DNA of 64,000 nucleotides from Rheinheimera sp. 4Y26 (lineage in GTDB: Bacteria > Pseudomonadota > Gammaproteobacteria > Enterobacterales > Alteromonadaceae), in assembly GCF_025245835.1 (NCBI RefSeq), contig NZ_JAOBWS010000001.1, forward strand, positions 62,001 through 126,000, in the 5' to 3' direction. This document shows positions 55,072 through 62,987 of this stretch, piece by piece. The notes beneath the pieces were generated by a model. It was not told the DNA's origin and ran no database searches. It saw nothing but the letters and a program-made list of their open reading frames with translations. Each line of letters starts with the position of its first letter. Position 1 is the first letter of the stretch. A program made the position numbers and the translations under genes.

Positions 55072-55677
55072 ATGTCGTCGTTATTTATTTTGCTTTTTAT
55101 TATCGCAGCTATTGTTTCGGCTCCTCTGCTTATTGTGATGCTTGTAGTTAAATTGACGGAATCGGAGAATAAAAAGAGAGCGTTAGAGAAAAAAGCAGAA
55201 GAAGCAAAACTAGCGGCAGTAAAAGTGGTTGAATCTGTTCAGTTAGCTGGTTCGGTAGCATATGACGATTTGTCTAATCGAAACAGTGAATTGTCTGATG
55301 CTGATGTCATGCCAAAGGATCAGCAACCAACAACCAGCAACGGTTACACTCCCAACCATATCCCGACCAAAGTTCGAATCGAAAGTATCGTTTTATCATT
55401 GTTTCTTATTGGTTATGGTGCCGTAAGCTGGTACCTGGATGAAATGTTTTTACCCGCCAAAAGTGGTGGTGGCATTGTTATCCATGGATTAGCTTTAAAA
55501 TTAATGTTTTGCGCTATGATTTGCGCTGCATTGAATCTTGCCGCTGTTGTACTAGACCATTATGATCAAAGAAACAACGAAAGACATTATATTATTTTTT
55601 CGAAAGTAACTCGTTTTCTCGGTTGGACACTATTATTCTTGGCATTAGCAGCCGATCTTTTTAACGTTGGCAACTGA
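55072..55677 (+). CDS. Unknown membrane protein bracketed by direct repeats
   Basis: 201 aa from ATG 55072 (ACAGG 5 nt upstream; a longer frame from GTG 55018 lacks a ribosome site). One N-terminal membrane segment (LFILLFIIAAIVSAPLLIVMLVV), a charged coiled-coil-like stretch (SENKKRALEKKAEEAKLAAVKVVE), a polar linker, and three C-terminal membrane segments (IESIVLSLFLIGYGAVSWYL; LMFCAMICAALNLAAVV; FLGWTLLFLALAADLF). No family recognised. It lies alone between two copies of a ~150-bp repeat in the same orientation. Confidence 0.6.
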   Translation: MSSLFILLFIIAAIVSAPLLIVMLVVKLTESENKKRALEKKAEEAKLAAVKVVESVQLAGSVAYDDLSNRNSELSDADVMPKDQQPTTSNGYTPNHIPTKVRIESIVLSLFLIGYGAVSWYLDEMFLPAKSGGGIVIHGLALKLMFCAMICAALNLAAVVLDHYDQRNNERHYIIFSKVTRFLGWTLLFLALAADLFNVGN

Positions 55678-56030
55678 AATAATCCGTCACATATCCCGCA
55701 GGGTCATACTTTGTTTAACCCCCAGATACATCAGAAGTTAAAAAGAAAACAGAAGATATTAAGCGGGATAATTAATGGCCAGAACACCAAAAACCTAAAC
55801 TGCCAAACTTCCTTTCCCGGCAACTGTGTTGCTGCTGCAACTTGTTTATCAGCAAACTAAAACACGGCCAGCAAAACGGCCAGCAAAACGGCAAGCTCTT
55901 TTTCGGGACACTGTGGTTTTATTCTTTGCTACTGCAACATCACAGAACAGCCGTCTTTTAGCCGGGTTGCGGTTTGTGTGGTTAAATCAGCTGAGTTGGT
56001 GTTTTTTCAATATCACTATTTGGCTATCTT
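55678..56030. other. Intergenic region holding direct-repeat copy 2 and a short tandem repeat
   Basis: Includes repeat copy 2 (55752-55910), in which a 12-bp unit ACGGCCAGCAAA is tandemly duplicated (55864-55887). A forward frame at 55826-56065 overlaps the repeat and looks non-coding. Nothing else recognised. Confidence 0.45.
55752..55910 (+). repeat. Imperfect direct repeat, copy 2
   Basis: Second copy of the unit at 54719-54870, same orientation, slightly longer because of the inserted tandem 12-mers. Spacing between copies is about 1,033 bp, with one gene between. Confidence 0.8.
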
Positions 56031-56732
56031 TCATGGTGTGCGGTAGCTCTGGCGTATGTTATTGAGCAGTAGTAAACAGGCGAATAATACTGCGACTGAA
56101 ATGATAAATGCAGTGTGTAAAGTGTATATGTCATTCTCGACATTGATGATGACTGCCGGCGCGGTAGTGGCCGGTTGTGGCGGTATGCGGGTCAGGAGGC
56201 ACAGCGCTGCATTGGCCCGGATACTCCATGTTTGGTTCATTGCAGGTTCTGCGCGCAATGTACATTGTGCTGCTGGCGACATAGGGACCCATTGACTCAG
56301 CTGGTAGCCACAAAACTGCTGCCCGGTTGTCGACAAGCATTCTGGCTGTAAATCCAGTTGGTAGACAAAGGCCGGTGCAATAGGAAGTCCGCCGTAAATA
56401 AGAACATCGGTGTCTGCTGGGTAATGTTTTGGGTAGATTGAACTGACGATCAGCATCTGCAATAACGCGATGATTAACAAGCTCGTGTATGACCAGACCG
56501 CCAATTTAAACAAGCGCCGGTAATATAAAAACGCGACGATCGGAAGATATAACCAGGGTAATAATATTGTCCCAAAAAACATCGACAAAAGCAGAAACAG
56601 TAAGGCTGCAAATAGAGTTTTTACAACAAAGATGTTGAAATGAGGGAAAAGTCGCAAGTGTTTGGCTCCATGCCTGAATGCATTTTTATCTTGTGCAGAA
56701 GATGCATCATCAATGTAAAAAGTCAGGGGCAA
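56031..56732 (-). CDS. Unknown membrane protein
   Basis: 233 aa if begun at TTG 56730-56732, the first possible start after an in-frame stop; no ribosome site is clear, so the true start is uncertain. Three N-terminal membrane segments (HFNIFVVKTLFAALLFLLLSMFF; TILLPWLYLPIVAFLYY; LLIIALLQMLIVSSIY), a roughly 100-residue Cys-containing outside loop (PECLSTTGQQFCGYQL, AAQCTL, ALCLL), and a final membrane helix (FIISVAVLFACLLLL). No family recognised. Confidence 0.55.
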   Translation of the reverse strand: MPLTFYIDDASSAQDKNAFRHGAKHLRLFPHFNIFVVKTLFAALLFLLLSMFFGTILLPWLYLPIVAFLYYRRLFKLAVWSYTSLLIIALLQMLIVSSIYPKHYPADTDVLIYGGLPIAPAFVYQLDLQPECLSTTGQQFCGYQLSQWVPMSPAAQCTLRAEPAMNQTWSIRANAALCLLTRIPPQPATTAPAVIINVENDIYTLHTAFIISVAVLFACLLLLNNIRQSYRTP

Positions 56733-56826
56733 GTAAAATCTGCTGTTTTAACAGCAAACACCAGCCCCTCAAATAAAATACCCGGGATCACAATCTGTCG
56801 GCAACAGCTTGTTAAGCAAGGGTTTT

Positions 56827-57474
56827 TTAAGCTAAAGCCTGATGAATTTGTGCCGACTCAATAATATGAGTGCCAGGCTTGGCACTGAGGCCGGCGCTGA
56901 GCATTGTATGCGCCACTTTCGTCACTGAGATAGCGCGCCATTTCAGTGGGATAAGCCTGCCGAGGCAGCGGTTTAGCCACAGGCCGAATTCTTCGCCTGT
57001 GCGGGAATCAGCTCTGATGGCGCCATCTAATAACGAAGGGCGCACTATGGTCAGAGCGTCAAAGCCCAGAGCCATCACATCCCGCTCTGTCGCCCCTTTT
57101 GTTTTGAGATAGAGACCAGGGCCATCTACATCTGCGCCAAGGGTCGAGTTTAATACAAAGGTTTTAGTGCCGGCGGCATGGCTAAGTTCGGCAAGCCGTA
57201 AAATATAGTCGTGATCCACCCGATAAAATGCGCTGGCTGAGCCCGCTTGCTTCAGTGTTGTGCCCAGAGCGCAAAAGGCGATATCTGCTTTCCACCAGCT
57301 GGCATCAACCGGCAGTGCTGCAAAATCAATCATTGGATTTGTTAACTTTGGATGTGCTGGTAATGGCCGTCTGGTGGGGGCTACCACCCTGGCCACATCC
57401 TTGTGTTGCAGTGCCTGCGCCAGTAACTGGCTGCCAACAGCACCTGTGGCGCCGAAGATCAGTAAGGTTTTCAT
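56827..57474 (-). CDS. NAD(P)-binding oxidoreductase-like protein (HTATIP2/atypical SDR type)
   Basis: 215 aa. N-terminal Rossmann nucleotide site LLIFGATGAVGSQLLAQAL (GATGxxG), APTRRPL, then IAFCALGTTLKQAGS...YRVDHDYILRLA, FVLNSTLGAD, YLKTKGATERDV (YxxxK) and ALTIVRPSLLDG. This is the pattern of HTATIP2-like atypical short-chain dehydrogenases; substrate unknown. ATG 57474 has AAGG 7-8 nt upstream and starts the Rossmann strand; the longer in-frame 57549 start adds a non-conserved leader. Confidence 0.85.
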   Translation of the reverse strand: MKTLLIFGATGAVGSQLLAQALQHKDVARVVAPTRRPLPAHPKLTNPMIDFAALPVDASWWKADIAFCALGTTLKQAGSASAFYRVDHDYILRLAELSHAAGTKTFVLNSTLGADVDGPGLYLKTKGATERDVMALGFDALTIVRPSLLDGAIRADSRTGEEFGLWLNRCLGRLIPLKWRAISVTKVAHTMLSAGLSAKPGTHIIESAQIHQALA

Positions 57475-57792
57475 GGTTTTGCCTTGTTGATACCAATTTA
57501 AATCAGTGTAACGAAAATCAGCATCTGAAGCTGCAGTTTGTGGCAGCACTGATTGTTTTGGGTGGTTGGCGCTGTTTTTATCTCTGCCTTTATTTTCCTT
57601 TGTGGTTGCTCAGTGGCTCAGTTCAGGTTTGGAGTTGGCGGCAAATTGTTCCGAACTGTGGTGGCCGCTGTTATGGCTGCGCTGCACAGAATGTCATATT
57701 TAGTAACAGTTAATCCCCGGCTTGTGCTTGCCAAAACCTTTGCCCGGCCATAAATAAAGCGCTGGAAAATCTTCATTGTTAAGGACTATCAG
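57475..57792. other. 318-bp intergenic region with a doubtful small frame
   Basis: Between the divergent oxidoreductase and Spo0M genes. A forward 57-codon frame from GTG 57540 to 57713 encodes one hydrophobic helix and a tail with CGGRCYGC, but has no ribosome site or ATG, so it is not called as a gene. The Spo0M Shine-Dalgarno AAGGA is at 57780-57784. Confidence 0.35.
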
Positions 57793-58527
57793 ATGCTGAA
57801 ACAACTGCTCGCTTCCGCCGGTATTGGCGCTTGTAAAATTGATACCCAACTGCACAGCAATCAGTGTGTGCCGGGCGGTAGCCTCAAAGGCCAAATCCTT
57901 ATTCAGGGTGGCGCTGTGGCGCAAAAGATTGATGGTTTTGATTTGGCGCTGATGACGCGGGTGAAAGTCAAAACCGATAACGGCGAGTTTTATCAGAATT
58001 TTTGTTTGCAGCGTTTTCATCTGGCTGATGCCTTACAGCTGGAGCCTGGAGCACGCCGTGAGCTGCCGTTTGAGCTGCGTTTAACAGCAGAGCTGCCGGT
58101 GACCCATTTGCCAAAACACAATGTAGGCAAAGTCTGGCTGTCGACAGCGGCCGACATTGCCATGGCGATGGACCCAACAGACACAGATTTACTAAGGATT
58201 GATGCGACACCGCTGATGCTCAATTGTATCGACGCTATGCTGGCGCTCGGTTATCAGCTGCAAAAAGTCGATGTGGAAAAGGGTTATTTGCAGGTGCCGG
58301 GCAAACGCAGCACTGTGGGTTGTTATCAGGAATTTGAATTCAGGCCGCGGCAGTGGTTGTCGGGTATTAAAGAAGTGGAGTTGTCGTTTTTACCCGACGG
58401 TGCTTCGATGCTGCTGGTGGTGGAAGTGGACCGCAGTTTCCGCGGTGACAGTTACCGCACTGTGCGGTTGTCGCCACAAAGCTCAAGCGCTGAAGTGCAG
58501 CAGGCACTGCGTGCTGTGCTGGGTTAG
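57793..58527 (+). CDS. Spo0M/SpoOM-family protein
   Basis: 244 aa. Family pattern of the arrestin-fold sporulation-control protein Spo0M: KIDTQLHSNQCVPGGSLKGQILIQGG, KIDGFDLALMTRVKVK, FHLADALQLEPGARRELPFELRLTAELP, VWLSTAADIAMAMDPTDTDLL, and a C-terminal domain with LGYQLQKVDVEKGYL and FRGDSYRTVRL. The organism is Gram-negative, so sporulation is not the role; homologues are common in Gammaproteobacteria and not well characterised. Single-gene unit with its own terminator. Confidence 0.9.
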   Translation: MLKQLLASAGIGACKIDTQLHSNQCVPGGSLKGQILIQGGAVAQKIDGFDLALMTRVKVKTDNGEFYQNFCLQRFHLADALQLEPGARRELPFELRLTAELPVTHLPKHNVGKVWLSTAADIAMAMDPTDTDLLRIDATPLMLNCIDAMLALGYQLQKVDVEKGYLQVPGKRSTVGCYQEFEFRPRQWLSGIKEVELSFLPDGASMLLVVEVDRSFRGDSYRTVRLSPQSSSAEVQQALRAVLG

Positions 58528-58568
58528 TTCTGTCGCAAAGTCGGGGTTAAAACAGATCCTGCAAAATC

Positions 58569-58601
58569 ACAAAGCCAGCAAAAAATGCTGGCTTTGTTTT
58601 T
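58569..58601 (+). terminator. Terminator after the Spo0M-like gene
   Basis: 12-bp stem ACAAAGCCAGCA / TGCTGGCTTTGT (58569-58580, 58585-58596), AAAA loop, T5 tail. Also placed to stop convergent transcription of the porin-like gene. Confidence 0.9.
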
Positions 58602-58633
58602 ATGCCCGGCGGCTTTATCAAACCGCTGTGGGC

Positions 58634-59773
58634 TCAAAAAACTCTGTCGTAAGAAAGGCTGAGTGTGTTGGCGTCACCATAGGTTTGTTTAAACCAGCTG
58701 CCACTGAAGTCCTGCCAGTGGTCGAATTGTAACTTCACGGCGGCCGAGGCCGATACATCGTATTTCAGCACCACAGAGCTATTACGGTGTTTTTCGCGAT
58801 CGTCTTCACCCACTTCAGCCGGATTATTGGCATACAGCTTTTGTTGGTACATGCCGTGGGTCAGATACACCAGCAGGGCGTCAAAACGGCGGCCAACACT
58901 GAGGGTATAAGCTAAGTCACGGCCATAAGATTCGGTGCGGTCGGAGAAAAACAGTTCGGCGCTCAGCAGATAATCCTGATAATCCACCAGCGCTGATGCG
59001 CCATAAATCTGTTGTTTGGCTTTTGCTGACCAGTCTTCGCCTTCTGACACCAGTCGCCCCTGGGTATCAGACTGCATCAGCATCAGCCGGCCTTCAAACC
59101 AGTTTTTGCTCATCACCAGCTCGGCACCCACTATGCCCGACCAGCGGGTGTCTGATTCGCTGTTCAGGCCACTGTAAATCTTGGAATATTCACCGTCTTT
59201 GCGGGTTTCACTGCCGGCAAAGGTGTTAATAATGCCGCTCCAGTCGCCAAGCTGCAGACTGTGTGCCCAGTTCACCCCGTTATAATTCACCACTTCCCAG
59301 CCATAGGTCTGGCCGGGCAAATGCACCCAGGGGTAGGTAAAACCCACATCCTGTTGTTCGGAATAATAAAATAGCGGCAGCCTTTTACGGCCCAGCTGCA
59401 GGGTGTTGTTGTCGTTGAGCTGATAACTCAGGTACACCCATTCCAGATTGACAGCAAAGTCGCGCGAGCCACGGGATACAATTTGCCCGGTCAGGCTCAG
59501 GTTGTCGTTAAACATGACCGAGCCCTGCAACCCCAGTTTCGAATCTGGCTTCAGGCTCCAGCTGTCTTCGTAAACACCGGCCTGGGAAAAATCAGCAATC
59601 ATACAGGGGCAATCAAAACCAATTTCGTTTGGCCCTTGCACAGAGCCACTCAGGCTTTTACCAAGCCCAAGGGTCAGAAAACCAGACCAGCTAAAATCTA
59701 CCGCCAGAGTGGCAGGGGAAGTCAGCAAAAAACCAGCGAGGCAAGCAGATGCGATAGGATGTAACTTTGTCAT
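58634..59773 (-). CDS. Outer-membrane porin-like beta-barrel protein
   Basis: 379 aa. Signal peptide (MTKLHPIASACLAGFLLTSPATLAV), then FSWSGFLTLGLGKSLSGS and alternating amphipathic strands typical of a 16-stranded porin (LGLQGSVMFNDNLSLTGQIVSRG, VNLEWVYLSYQLNDNNTLQLGRKRLPLFYYSEQQDVG, ...), ending in Phe (LSLSYDRVF), the classic C-terminal barrel-assembly signal. ATG 59773 is chosen, with GAGGG upstream; the open frame runs another 87 codons upstream without signal-peptide features. Substrate unknown. Confidence 0.85.
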   Translation of the reverse strand: MTKLHPIASACLAGFLLTSPATLAVDFSWSGFLTLGLGKSLSGSVQGPNEIGFDCPCMIADFSQAGVYEDSWSLKPDSKLGLQGSVMFNDNLSLTGQIVSRGSRDFAVNLEWVYLSYQLNDNNTLQLGRKRLPLFYYSEQQDVGFTYPWVHLPGQTYGWEVVNYNGVNWAHSLQLGDWSGIINTFAGSETRKDGEYSKIYSGLNSESDTRWSGIVGAELVMSKNWFEGRLMLMQSDTQGRLVSEGEDWSAKAKQQIYGASALVDYQDYLLSAELFFSDRTESYGRDLAYTLSVGRRFDALLVYLTHGMYQQKLYANNPAEVGEDDREKHRNSSVVLKYDVSASAAVKLQFDHWQDFSGSWFKQTYGDANTLSLSYDRVF

Positions 59774-60204
59774 GGCAGAGCCCTCAGAATGATGCGGATT
59801 GTTCACCGTTGCGGTGACTGATGTTTTCAACATAAGCAACTGAATTTTTATTTTTGTTAATAAAATCAATTGCTTTTGTCTGCGCATTCCTTGCTGTTGG
59901 CAAAAAGGTTTGGCGATTAACCAGAACTGTTCCTGATGGTTTGTGTTTGACGACCGCTTTGTGGCCCAGCAACAGCAGCAAGCTGGCTTTATCGCGGCAT
60001 CCAACCCAGTGTAGTTCAGAAAATATGCATTCAAAGCGCTGATTTTATTTTAAGTGCTTGGCTTACAATGGCAAAAAGCCGGTTCGCTGGTTAAACCAGG
60101 CAGAAAATTACTTTTTTTGTTCAGGCTGGGTAAAAAACTCCGGCTATTAAATGAGGCTACTTTATTGTGTTCTCCCACCACTTTTATCCTGAAAGGACTT
60201 TGTT
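59774..60204. other. 431-bp divergent intergenic region
   Basis: Separates the reverse porin gene from the forward lipoprotein operon. A possible -10 TACAAT at 60064-60069 faces the operon but lacks a clear -35. No gene with support was seen; frames here encode basic or low-complexity peptides. Confidence 0.4.
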
Positions 60205-60876
60205 ATGAAAAGTACAATAAGCAAATTTGTGTTGTTGCTGCCGGTGTTGTTATTGGTTGCCTGCACCACCAAAGAGTCGTCCCGCACTATTGAAGCACCC
60301 AAAGTAAATGCCAGTTACCAGCCTTATCAGGGGCCAAAAAGTAAATTGGTGGTGGGTAAATTTCAAAACCGTTCGAACTTTCAAAACGGCATTTTTAACG
60401 CTGAAGTGGATCAGTTGGGCTCGCAGGCCAAAACCATTTTGCTGACGCACTTACAACAAACCAATCGTTTTATTGTGATGGACCGCGCCAATATGGCCGA
60501 ACTGCAACAGGAAGCCCAGTTTGCCGGCGCCAAACAAAATGTGATTGGCGCTAAATATGTGGTAACCGGTGATGTCACTGAGTTTGGCCGTAAACAAACC
60601 GGCGACAAACAATTGTTTGGGTTGCTCGGCAAAGGCAAAGAGCAAGTGGCTTATGCCAAGGTAGCGTTAAATGTGGTGGATGTAGAAACCTCGGCTGTGG
60701 TGTTTTCGGTGATGGGCGCCGGTGAATTTAGCCTGGAAAACCGCGAAGTGCTGGGTTTTGGTGGCACTGCCAGCTACGACGCCACTTTAAACGGTAAAGT
60801 ATTGGATTTAGCCATGCGCGAAGCGGTGAATAACCTGGTTGCCGGCATACAGAATAACCTGTGGCAACCGCAGTGA
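60205..60876 (+). CDS. CsgG/HfaB-family lipoprotein
   Basis: 223 aa. Signal peptide with lipobox LLVAC (Cys about 21). CsgG-like core: KLVVGKFQNRSNF, AKTILLTHLQQTNRFIVMDRANMAELQQEAQF, GAKYVVTGDVTEFG, VALNVVDVETSAVVFSVMGAGEFSL, and C-terminal LAMREAVNNLVAGIQNN. CsgG homologues form outer-membrane secretion pores, but in this three-gene set (with DUF4810 and DUF799 lipoproteins) the role is not established. AAGGA precedes the ATG. First gene of the operon. Confidence 0.88.
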   Translation: MKSTISKFVLLLPVLLLVACTTKESSRTIEAPKVNASYQPYQGPKSKLVVGKFQNRSNFQNGIFNAEVDQLGSQAKTILLTHLQQTNRFIVMDRANMAELQQEAQFAGAKQNVIGAKYVVTGDVTEFGRKQTGDKQLFGLLGKGKEQVAYAKVALNVVDVETSAVVFSVMGAGEFSLENREVLGFGGTASYDATLNGKVLDLAMREAVNNLVAGIQNNLWQPQ

Positions 60877-60887
60877 GGCAACGGCTG

Positions 60888-61238
60888 ATGCAACTGAAAC
60901 TCCTGGTTATGCTGCTGACTCTGGCAGCGCTTGCCGGCTGTCAGAGCACCCGACCTTTATATGATTACGGCCCTTATCAGGAAAGCCTCTACAGCCATTT
61001 TAAAAATGAAGATTCATCGCTGCAGCCTGACATTGACGCGCTGGAAAAAACGCTGGCAAAAAGTGCCGCCAAAAATATACCGGCAGGTCCGGGTCTGCAC
61101 GCCCATTTAGGTTATTTGTATATTCAAAGTGGTCAGCGGGATACCGGCCTGGCTTATTTACAAAAAGAAAAAGCGCTGTATCCGGAATCGGCGCGCTTTA
61201 TCGACTTTTTGCTGAAAAACGCTAAAGCAGGTCAATGA
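60888..61238 (+). CDS. DUF4810 lipoprotein
   Basis: 116 aa. Lipobox LAGC after a short signal peptide (MQLKLLVMLLTLAALAGC). STRPLYDYGPYQESLYSHF is the DUF4810 signature, followed by a short helical-repeat-like part (GLHAHLGYLYIQSGQRDTGLAYLQKEKALYPES). ATG 60888 with GAGG 9 nt upstream; starts 11 bp after the CsgG-like gene. Known partner of CsgG- and DUF799-type lipoproteins. Confidence 0.88.
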   Translation: MQLKLLVMLLTLAALAGCQSTRPLYDYGPYQESLYSHFKNEDSSLQPDIDALEKTLAKSAAKNIPAGPGLHAHLGYLYIQSGQRDTGLAYLQKEKALYPESARFIDFLLKNAKAGQ

Positions 61239-61906
61239 TGAAACAGTTTCAGATTGTTGCAGCTTGTGTGCTGAGCCTTATTCTGGCCGGTTGCGCCGGT
61301 GGCCATAGTGCAATGGATTACAGCGCTTTTAAACAAAGCAAACCCAAATCCATTCTGGTATTGCCACCTGTCAACCACACCACAGAGGTGTTAGCGCCTT
61401 ATGGCGTGCTGGCCAATGTGACAGTGCCGCTGGCGGAAGCCGGTTATTATGTATTTCCGGTGGCGCTGGTTGATGAAACCTTTAAAAACAACGGTTTAAC
61501 TGTTGCTGAAGATATTCATGCAGTTTCATTAAAAAAGCTGAACGATATTTTTGGCGCTGACGCAGTGATGTATCTCGAAGTGCAGCAATATGGCACTTCT
61601 TATGTGGTGCTCGCCAGCGACACTGTGGTTGAAGTGCAGGCAAGGCTGGTCGACAGCCACAGCAACGCTGTTTTATGGCAAGGCAAAGCCCGCGCCGCCA
61701 GCAGTGAACAAAATGGCGGCAACAGGGGCGGTGTGATTGGCATGCTGGTTGAAGCTGCTGTGACGCAAATTCTGGAAACTGCGCTGGATGCCAGCTTTGA
61801 AGTGGCCTCTACTGCTTCAGTGCGGTTGTTTTCACCGGAATCACCCACCGGCTTGTTATACGGCCCACGTTCGCCTCACTATGGCAAAGACAAACCGCCA
61901 AAATAA
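61235..61906 (+). CDS. DUF799 (GNA1162-type) lipoprotein
   Basis: 223 aa. Lipobox LAGC (Cys about 20). PKSILVLPPVNHTTEVLAPYGVLANVTVPLAEAGYYVFPVALVDETFKNNGLT as a region is the DUF799/GNA1162 family start; FGADAVMYLEVQQYG and VVVEVQARLVDSHSNAVLWQGKA follow. GNA1162 in Neisseria is a surface-related lipoprotein with a transport-component-like fold. The start overlaps the DUF4810 stop (ATGATGA; either ATG possible). Ends at a terminator. Confidence 0.9.
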   Translation: MMKQFQIVAACVLSLILAGCAGGHSAMDYSAFKQSKPKSILVLPPVNHTTEVLAPYGVLANVTVPLAEAGYYVFPVALVDETFKNNGLTVAEDIHAVSLKKLNDIFGADAVMYLEVQQYGTSYVVLASDTVVEVQARLVDSHSNAVLWQGKARAASSEQNGGNRGGVIGMLVEAAVTQILETALDASFEVASTASVRLFSPESPTGLLYGPRSPHYGKDKPPK

Positions 61907-61940
61907 CAACTTGTGGTTCATGTTGAAGGTGACAAAACAA

Positions 61941-61973
61941 CAGGCCGGAATTTTGCATCCGGCCTGTTTTTTT
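61941..61973 (+). terminator. Terminator of the CsgG-DUF4810-DUF799 operon
   Basis: 9-bp stem CAGGCCGGA / TCCGGCCTG (61941-61949, 61958-61966) followed by T7. Confidence 0.93.
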
Positions 61974-61979
61974 GGCTGC

Positions 61980-62192
61980 TTAAAAAGGCTCAAAACTAAA
62001 AATCTGTTCCACCGGTACCTGAAAATAACGCGCCAGTTGCAGGGCAATCACCACTGAAGGGGTAAAGCGGCTGGTTTCTACAGTGCTGATGGTTTTGCGT
62101 GACACCCCGATGGCATCGGCCAGTTGTTGCTGCGACAGCCCTTTGGCGGCGCGCAGCCCGGCAATTCTGTTATATAAAGTTTGTTCGTCCAT
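61980..62192 (-). CDS. Small XRE-family HTH regulator
   Basis: 70 aa. A single Cro/C1-type helix-turn-helix fills the protein: LYNRIAGLRAAKGLSQQQLADAIGVSRKTISTVETSRFTPSVVIALQLARYFQ, ending VEQIFSFEPF. This compact form usually sits beside a membrane protein and represses its own operon. It overlaps the upstream membrane-protein gene by one base. The palindromic operator upstream of that gene is its likely target. Confidence 0.9.
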   Translation of the reverse strand: MDEQTLYNRIAGLRAAKGLSQQQLADAIGVSRKTISTVETSRFTPSVVIALQLARYFQVPVEQIFSFEPF

Positions 62193-62683
62193 CAGTTCGT
62201 TTCCGCTGTGTTGTCATCCTGCTCATCGAGCGTGGTGCGTAATTTCAGATAAAAAGTCAGGGTGCCGACAAACACTGTGAATAAAGGCACCAGCTGTGGC
62301 GGAAGCAGGGCTGTTTTGCCTTCGTTGATCAGCAGTTCGGTAAAGGCGTAACCGGTGAATGCTGTCAGCATGGCAAGTTGAAAGGCCATGGTGGTGGCGT
62401 GCTGAAAACGGCTACGCAGATATTCGTCCTGAAAATCACCATTTATTTCTCTTATTTTCCAGCCATAGGTCATCATTTTGGGCTGGTGCCTGATTTGGTA
62501 TAAAAACCACAGCACCGACAAAATAATGCCGATGCCAAATACATCAGCCAGCAGTTTAAAGTCGAACCAGGCCAGGGTGATGTCTCTGAGCAATTCAAAA
62601 CCGGTTAATGCAGCAACAAAAGCAGCACCTGTAATGCCTGACTTCACACAATTTTCCTGATCTTCGATAGTCCATGTTTTCAT
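62192..62683 (-). CDS. Four-TM membrane protein paired with the HTH regulator
   Basis: 163 aa with about four membrane segments (SGITGAAFVAALTGFELL; LLADVFGIGIILSVLWFLYQI; MAFQLAMLTAFTGYAF; LVPLFTVFVGTLTFYLKLR) and the polar loop YGWKIREINGDFQDEYLRSRFQHAT between the pairs. No named family recognised, but a membrane protein with a small XRE regulator is a common two-gene arrangement. AGGA lies 8 nt before the ATG and a strong promoter precedes it. Confidence 0.75.
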   Translation of the reverse strand: MKTWTIEDQENCVKSGITGAAFVAALTGFELLRDITLAWFDFKLLADVFGIGIILSVLWFLYQIRHQPKMMTYGWKIREINGDFQDEYLRSRFQHATTMAFQLAMLTAFTGYAFTELLINEGKTALLPPQLVPLFTVFVGTLTFYLKLRTTLDEQDDNTAETN

Positions 62684-62720
62684 CTTACTTGTTCCTTATG
62701 ATGGATTGTTGACACCTTCG

Positions 62721-62777
62721 GGTATCAATATGGAACCTTAAGGTATCAGTGTCAAGTGTTTTTGATACTCTAAGGTT
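62721..62777 (-). promoter_or_regulatory. Promoter with inverted-repeat operator for the HTH/membrane pair
   Basis: Minus-strand -35 TTGACA (62755-62750, perfect), 17-bp spacer, -10 CATATT (62732-62727). Overlapping it is an inverted repeat AACCTTAAGGTATCA (62734-62748) / TGATACTCTAAGGTT (62763-62777), 13 of 15 bases matching, plus a third half-site GGTATCA (62721-62727). This fits autoregulation by the encoded HTH protein. No gene lies between this region and the next at 62988. Confidence 0.7.
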
Positions 62778-62987
62778 ACATTTTTTGCGGAAGCTTAAAA
62801 CAGTGACTGCTCAAAGGCTGGCGAAAGGTTGGTAAAGGTCTGGTGACGGGTGGGTATGGCGGCGCCTTTTGGTTTTATCCTGGCAGTGTTTTAGCTGGCG
62901 CTTGTTGTCTGTTGTCTGGGGTACAGCACAAAAATGCCGGCATTACACCGGCGGTTTTTTTCAGCGGCACACTGCTCTGTTGGCGGA

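Noticed and set aside
51600-56030. An integron cassette array (inverted repeat at 51666-51750, direct repeats at 54719 and 55752)
   Set aside because: No integrase gene, the repeats do not resemble one another across the two types, and only one arm of one element fits the attC consensus. Kept as separate unexplained repeats.
57228-57713. Forward 161-codon frame
   Set aside because: Mostly antisense to the oxidoreductase gene (56827-57474); composition and Cys/Trp-rich translation look like a shadow. Only its last 57 codons are outside that gene and they lack a start and ribosome site.
58569-58601. Possible small RNA gene between the Spo0M-like and porin-like genes
   Set aside because: The hairpin with its T-run is fully explained as a terminator and there is no separate promoter.
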